Assembly (NCBI GenBank): GCA_018971905.1
Contig: JAGWZS010000037.1
Coordinates: 1-11,162 of the forward strand
Reading direction: 5' to 3'
From: Rhodospirillales bacterium
GTDB lineage: Bacteria > Pseudomonadota > Alphaproteobacteria > Acetobacterales > Acetobacteraceae
Length of the DNA stretch: 11,162 nucleotides
Shown piece after piece: positions 7,790 to 11,162 of this stretch. The notes below the pieces were generated by a model. That model made no database searches. It saw nothing but the letters and a program-made list of their open reading frames with translations, and was not told where the DNA came from. The first letter of the stretch is position 1. Each line of letters starts with the position of its first letter. Both the position numbers and the translations under genes were made by a program.

Positions 7790-8578
7790 TTATGCCACCG
7801 CCGCGCTGCCGGCGGGCAATTCCCGGCCCTGGCGCAGCGCCGCGGCGTTCTGGCTGATCTGCCCTTCAAGCCCCGCGCAGGCGGCCTTACGGTTGGCAAA
7901 GCTGCCGGGAGGCAGCGGCTCGCCGAACAAAATGGTGGCGCGCAGGCTGCCCCGGCGCAGCAAGCGCAGCAGATGCGGCGCCAGATCCATATCGCCGTAC
8001 CAGGCGATCTCCGGCCTGTCCCCGCGGCGGATTTGCTGGCCGTCCAGCTCGTCATAAACAATCGTCACCGGCTGCACCCAGGGCCGCGCCGGGCCGAAGG
8101 CAAGGGTGAAAAACGCCGAGGCAAACGGCAGTACCCGGTTGCCATCAGAGGTCGTGCCCTCCGGAAACAGGATGATATTGTCGCCCTGTTCCAGCCGTTT
8201 CTCCAGCACCCGCTGCTCGTGTGCCACCGTGCCACGATTGCGGGAGACGAAAATGGTCCGCCCCAGCCTGGCGATAAGCCCTATCCCCGGCCATCTCGCA
8301 ATTTCCGCCTTGGCGATGAAACAGCCTGGCACCGCCGCACCCAGCGCCACAATATCCAGCCAGGAGCAATGGTTGGCCACGAACAAGGTGGGCCTGTGGC
8401 CAGACCGCTGGCCAATCAGCCGCAGGCGCAGCCCCAGAATCCGGCCCACCCCGCGCCAGTAAAACCGTGCAAACCAGGCCTTGCCCCAGCCCGGCAAGGC
8501 CACCAGCACAGCCTGCACGCACACGGCAAACAGGGTCCAGAGCAACACAAGAGCAAGCCTGGCGTAAAGCCGGATCAG
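7790..8578 (-). CDS. plsC: PlsC-type 1-acyl-sn-glycerol-3-phosphate acyltransferase
   Basis: A lysophosphatidate acyltransferase-like protein (LPLAT family), expected to acylate position 2 of lysophosphatidic acid or a related lipid at the inner membrane. Counting from 8578, a hydrophobic N-terminal helix covers about residues 7-30. The catalytic HX4D motif is NHCSWLD (H70, D75), FVSRNRG follows at 110-116, and the acceptor-binding block FPEGTTSDG is at 138-146. About 262 residues is normal for the family. The start is unsure: the frame is open far upstream, where it merges with the RgpF-like gene through an apparent frameshift. A CTG at 8578 would overlap the corrected RgpF stop as CTGA with AAGG just upstream; GTG at 8548 is the nearest standard start (252 residues). 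As written, one frame runs from 9625 to 7790. Confidence 0.9.
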   Translation of the reverse strand: MIRLYARLALVLLWTLFAVCVQAVLVALPGWGKAWFARFYWRGVGRILGLRLRLIGQRSGHRPTLFVANHCSWLDIVALGAAVPGCFIAKAEIARWPGIGLIARLGRTIFVSRNRGTVAHEQRVLEKRLEQGDNIILFPEGTTSDGNRVLPFASAFFTLAFGPARPWVQPVTIVYDELDGQQIRRGDRPEIAWYGDMDLAPHLLRLLRRGSLRATILFGEPLPPGSFANRKAACAGLEGQISQNAAALRQGRELPAGSAAVA

Positions 8579-9625
8579 GGCGCCTTGCCTTTCAGCATCA
8601 GCCGCAAATCCTGCAAAATCGGCGCCGGGTCGGCCCCCAGTGTCTCCCGCACAACATCGGCCCAGTCGCCTACATCCTGCACCTTGCTGGGGGTTGTCCC
8701 GCAGTAATTCACGCTTGATGAACGGAAAACCGGTCAGCAGCAGCTGGCGCCAGAGGTCTGAGGTCGGGTTCAGCGGCTTGCGCTGCGCCGCACCGTCGCG
8801 GATACGCAAAATCTGCAGCTTGCGGGTTATCTGCACCGGGTCGTTTCGCCCCAGCTCTGTGGCGTCAATCTCGGTCAGCTTGTCCAGCTCAGCCTTATCC
8901 ACCATCCGCAGCAGCGCCTCGTAAGACCACAGCGCATTGCAGCTCAGCCCGCCCGCCATCATCGCCTGGGTAATGCCAACCTCGTATTTATGCACGATAT
9001 AGGCTTTCGCCGGCACCGGGCGCACCGCGTTCCAGAATTTGGCAAACGCCGCCGCGCGCAGCGCCTTGGGCCCAAAGGCCAGGAAGAAGGATTGCAGATG
9101 GTAGCGTACCTGCCAGCTTTCCGTCAGGCCCCAGATGTCGGATTTTTCGTAGTTCAGCCGACGCAGCACATCGCCCAGCGGCAGCAGCGGGCCGAACACG
9201 CTGTCATTGGCGAAAATAATCTCCTGCGTATCCGCCCGCGGCAGGCCAAGGTGATGCAGCGCATCCGCCCAGGCTCCGAAATCATAGCCGACATTGCGCC
9301 GTACCAGCACGGCGGCACATTGCTGCTTCAGCATTTCCAGCGCGCCGGGGGCGAGTTTTCCGGAATTGCTCACAAACACAATGTCGCGGCCATTTTCCTT
9401 CAGCTCGCGCATGTAGCCGAGCAGCTGCTGCCGCACGGCCCCGCGCCCGTCGAAATGCATAAACAGCACCACCTGCGGGCCCAGTTTCACCGCGCCCTCC
9501 GGCCAGGCCATGCTCACCTGGTGCGGGCTGCGCACGCGGCCAGCCAGCACGGCCAGCGGAATGAAGCACCCCCATTTAACCTTGCTCAGGAGTTTCAGAA
9601 CCGCCCATTTCAGCCAGCGCCGCAT
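8575..9625 (-). CDS. RgpF-family polysaccharide protein, with an apparent one-base frameshift
   Basis: The protein matches the rhamnan synthesis F (RgpF) family, glycan-assembly proteins linked to rhamnose-rich polysaccharides or LPS. Motifs are FMHFDGRGAV (55-64), IVFVSNSG (82-89), RRNVGYDFGAWADAL (109-123), NDSVFGPLLPL (140-150), DIWGLTES (163-170), HLQSFFLAF (176-184) and YEVGITQAMMAGG (214-226). As written, the frame continues after residue 312 through a Cys/Gly/Arg-rich stretch into plsC. Dropping one base of the run at 8689-8693 gives a natural tail starting NPSKVQDVGDWADVV and ending GKAP-stop at 8575, so the intact protein would be 349 residues. The ATG at 9625 lies 3 bases after the stop of the upstream repeat-protein gene. 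If the extra base is real, the protein is mis-tailed or fused; it may instead be a sequencing or assembly error. Confidence 0.85.
8689..8693 (-). other. Apparent frameshift site (run of five C on the minus strand)
   Basis: On the minus strand AAC-CCC-CAG reads Asn-Pro-Gln and leads to 37 residues with nine Gly, five Arg and three Cys before the acyltransferase begins. Deleting one C gives AAC-CCC-AGC and a balanced, Asp/Val/Leu-rich tail of 37 residues after the Pro, with its own TGA at 8577-8575. The break therefore lies in or very near this run. Confidence 0.8.
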
Positions 9626-9628
9626 GTC

Positions 9629-11162
9629 TTACCCGCCTTCAACTTGCAGCCGCAGATCCTCCGGCGCATCCTGGTAGGCTGGCAGGTAGGCCTGCAACAA
9701 ACCAACCGCCTCTTCGCCGCGTTTCAATTTCTGCAAAATCACCACCTCGCCCCGCAAGGCAGGCCAGAAAAGCGGCGCCGGCGGCGCCGGTTCATCCTCT
9801 CCCGGCGGCTGCTGCTTTACCAGCGAATCCCGCAGCCGGGCAAAGGCCACGGCCCCGCGCGGCCATTCTGCCTTCTCCTGCATGTACAGCACCCCGGCGG
9901 CAAACAGCGCATCCCGCACCGGCGCCTCAAACGGCGGCCGGGCCGTAACCAGCAGCGGCTCCGCCAGCTTCAGCAGCTGCCGCGCGGCCTCGCTCTCACC
10001 CCGGTTGCCCAACACGACAAGCGCGGCAAGCGTCAGCGCCGTCACCCGCGCCTCCGGCACTCCCGCTGCCGCCAACGCGCCCAGGCGTGCTGCCACCTGC
10101 CCGCCCCGCCCGCCGGGTTGAGCATCCAGCATCACCAGCGCGGCCAGCGCATCCCGGCGCAACGCCTCCTGGCACAGCGGCAGGCGGCGCTCCACACCAT
10201 CCATGGCCCGGGCGGCATCATAACGCCCGTCATTCACCAGCCGCACAAACCCGTCCACATAAACCCCGGCCAGCAGCGCCTTGTCGCCGCCCGCTTTTTC
10301 CAGGGCCAGACCCCGCGTCACCGCCGCTTGCGTGCGGCCCTGCTGCAAATCCAGCAGCATCGCCGCCCAGCGCGCATCCGCCGCCGCCTGGCCGCTCTGC
10401 CCGTCCAGCCGGGCCAGCAAATCATGCACACGCGCCAGTGCGTCCGCCTCGTCGTGGCGGGCATCGTTTACCAGCCCGGTGAAAGCCCCCAGCAGCAGCG
10501 CCTGGCGCCGCGCCGGGTCTATCTCCAACCCCTCATCAAGCCGCCCGGGTACTTCCGCCGGGTCACCCACCGCCAGGTCCAGCACCGCCCGGGCCAGCCT
10601 GGCATCGCGCGCTGCCTCGCCGCCCGTGCGCGCGGCCATCGCCACCACATCATGCCGGGTGGCGAGCGCCAGGGCTTCCTCATACCGCCCGCCATTCACC
10701 AGCCGGACGAAACTGCTCAGCCGCACTTCATCCGCCGCCGTCCCCAGCGCCGCCAGCGCATCCGCCACCGGCAGCGCCAGGGCCGCATCGCCGCCCGGAG
10801 CCAGATGAAAATTCGCCAGACTCAACAGCGCATCGCGCCGCAGCCCGGCAGGAGTGGCCGCATCCGGCAGCGCCGAAAGCAACCCGGCATGAAGCCGCGC
10901 CGCTGCCGCATAAACCTCCGCGTTCACCAGCGCCACAAACCCGCGCCAGCCCGCCATTTTGTCGCCCAGCGCCAGCAGCGCCTCCGCCGCCTCCGGCTTG
11001 CCGGCCTCGGCATCGCAGAGCAGCAGCTCCGTGCGCACCACCGCCGCGATGGAAACCGAAAGCCGGTCCCGCCCCAGCGAGCGCTGGTCCAACGCCGATT
11101 GCAGCGCCTCGATCGCCTGCTCGGCCAGCGCCAGCATGGGCCGCACAGCCTGCCTGCACTCC
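9629..11162 (-). CDS. Helical-repeat (TPR-like) protein of unknown function, 5' end beyond right edge
   Basis: The frame is open through the right edge (five codons and one base beyond a GTG at 11146), so the true N-terminus is probably outside the window. Numbering from that GTG, 505 residues are visible. The protein is very rich in Ala and Leu, lacks membrane helices, and is built of alpha-helical repeats. A short motif of the form F-V/T-x-L-V-N recurs at 70, 146, 222 and 300, each followed by R/V-Y/H-x-x-A, and an R/A-x-D-A block recurs at about 102, 178, 254, 329 and 409. This suggests TPR-like superhelical stacking for protein binding. A Pro/Glu-rich linker (447-459) separates the last repeats from a C-terminal LLQAYLPAYQ helix. 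I do not recognise a named family. The 3-base gap to the RgpF-like gene suggests a role with glycan assembly (inference). Confidence 0.75.
   Translation of the reverse strand, partial: ECRQAVRPMLALAEQAIEALQSALDQRSLGRDRLSVSIAAVVRTELLLCDAEAGKPEAAEALLALGDKMAGWRGFVALVNAEVYAAAARLHAGLLSALPDAATPAGLRRDALLSLANFHLAPGGDAALALPVADALAALGTAADEVRLSSFVRLVNGGRYEEALALATRHDVVAMAARTGGEAARDARLARAVLDLAVGDPAEVPGRLDEGLEIDPARRQALLLGAFTGLVNDARHDEADALARVHDLLARLDGQSGQAAADARWAAMLLDLQQGRTQAAVTRGLALEKAGGDKALLAGVYVDGFVRLVNDGRYDAARAMDGVERRLPLCQEALRRDALAALVMLDAQPGGRGGQVAARLGALAAAGVPEARVTALTLAALVVLGNRGESEAARQLLKLAEPLLVTARPPFEAPVRDALFAAGVLYMQEKAEWPRGAVAFARLRDSLVKQQPPGEDEPAPPAPLFWPALRGEVVILQKLKRGEEAVGLLQAYLPAYQDAPEDLRLQVEGG
10112..11068 (-). 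repeat. Four tandem ~76-residue protein repeats (228-234 bp units)
   Basis: The FVxLVN core codons begin at 10939, 10711, 10483 and 10249, spacings of 228, 228 and 234 bases (76, 76 and 78 residues). At DNA level the plus strand carries a recurring TTCACCAGC at three of the cores. A second conserved block per unit (RRDALLSL, ARDARLAR, AADARWAA, RRDALAAL) keeps the same period. The units have diverged elsewhere, so this looks like an old internal duplication kept by structure rather than a recent expansion. Confidence 0.7.

Noticed and set aside
7628..8707. A plus-strand open frame (359 codons) opposite plsC and the intergenic gap.
   Set aside because: The product is low-complexity (Pro, Arg, Gln, Ala), shows no family motif, and the opposite strand carries clear PlsC motifs.
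7790..9625. A natural two-domain fusion of an RgpF-like protein with an acyltransferase.
   Set aside because: The linker reads as out-of-frame sequence, and a one-base change restores a proper C-terminus and stop just where the acyltransferase begins. I treat it as two genes with a frameshift.
10112..11068. The periodic DNA pattern as a possible CRISPR or satellite array.
   Set aside because: The period (228-234 bases) is a whole number of codons, only short cores are conserved, and the frame stays open: these are protein repeats.

Overview
The window looks like a piece of a GC-rich alphaproteobacterial chromosome. An Acetobacteraceae-like or otherwise acidophilic relative is my best guess, based on the cox gene order, the protein style and the high GC; this is inference, as there is no rRNA or marker phylogeny here. 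Every gene I can support lies on the minus strand, so transcription runs from high to low coordinates. The many long plus-strand open frames are antisense shadows of these genes.

Right part (11162 down to 7790): a gene for a helical-repeat (TPR-like) protein that enters from beyond the right edge is followed 3 bases later by an RgpF-family (rhamnan synthesis F) polysaccharide protein. That is followed by a PlsC-type lysophosphatidate acyltransferase. As written, the last two form one 611-codon open frame, but the join is explained by one extra base in a run of five C/G at 8689-8693. Removing one base gives a normal RgpF C-terminus that stops at 8575, overlapping the start of the acyltransferase. 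The trio looks like a small cell-envelope or glycan operon of unknown detailed role.

Middle and left (7664 down to 1): after a 125-base gap that probably holds the promoter, there is a compact aa3-type cytochrome c oxidase operon. Its order is coxB (subunit II), coxA (subunit I), ctaB (heme O synthase), a 71-residue single-membrane-pass CoxF/Coa3-like protein, coxC (subunit III) and surf1 (assembly factor). The operon continues without a gap, by stop/start overlaps, into an M32 (Taq-type) carboxypeptidase and an LtrA-family membrane protein that runs off the left edge. CtaG/Cox11, the CuB insertion factor usually found between ctaB and coxC, is not present in the window.

The core enzyme keeps its heme, CuB, CuA, D-channel and K-channel residues. 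Both acidic ligands of the non-redox Mg/Mn site are amidated (Asp to Asn in subunit I, Glu to Gln in subunit II), and a nearby conserved Asp of subunit II is Tyr. These residues resemble those of bo3-type quinol oxidases, yet the CuA centre is intact. This, the frameshift, and the regular 76-residue repeat in the right-edge protein are the observations most worth following. I found no tRNA, rRNA, CRISPR array or mobile element.
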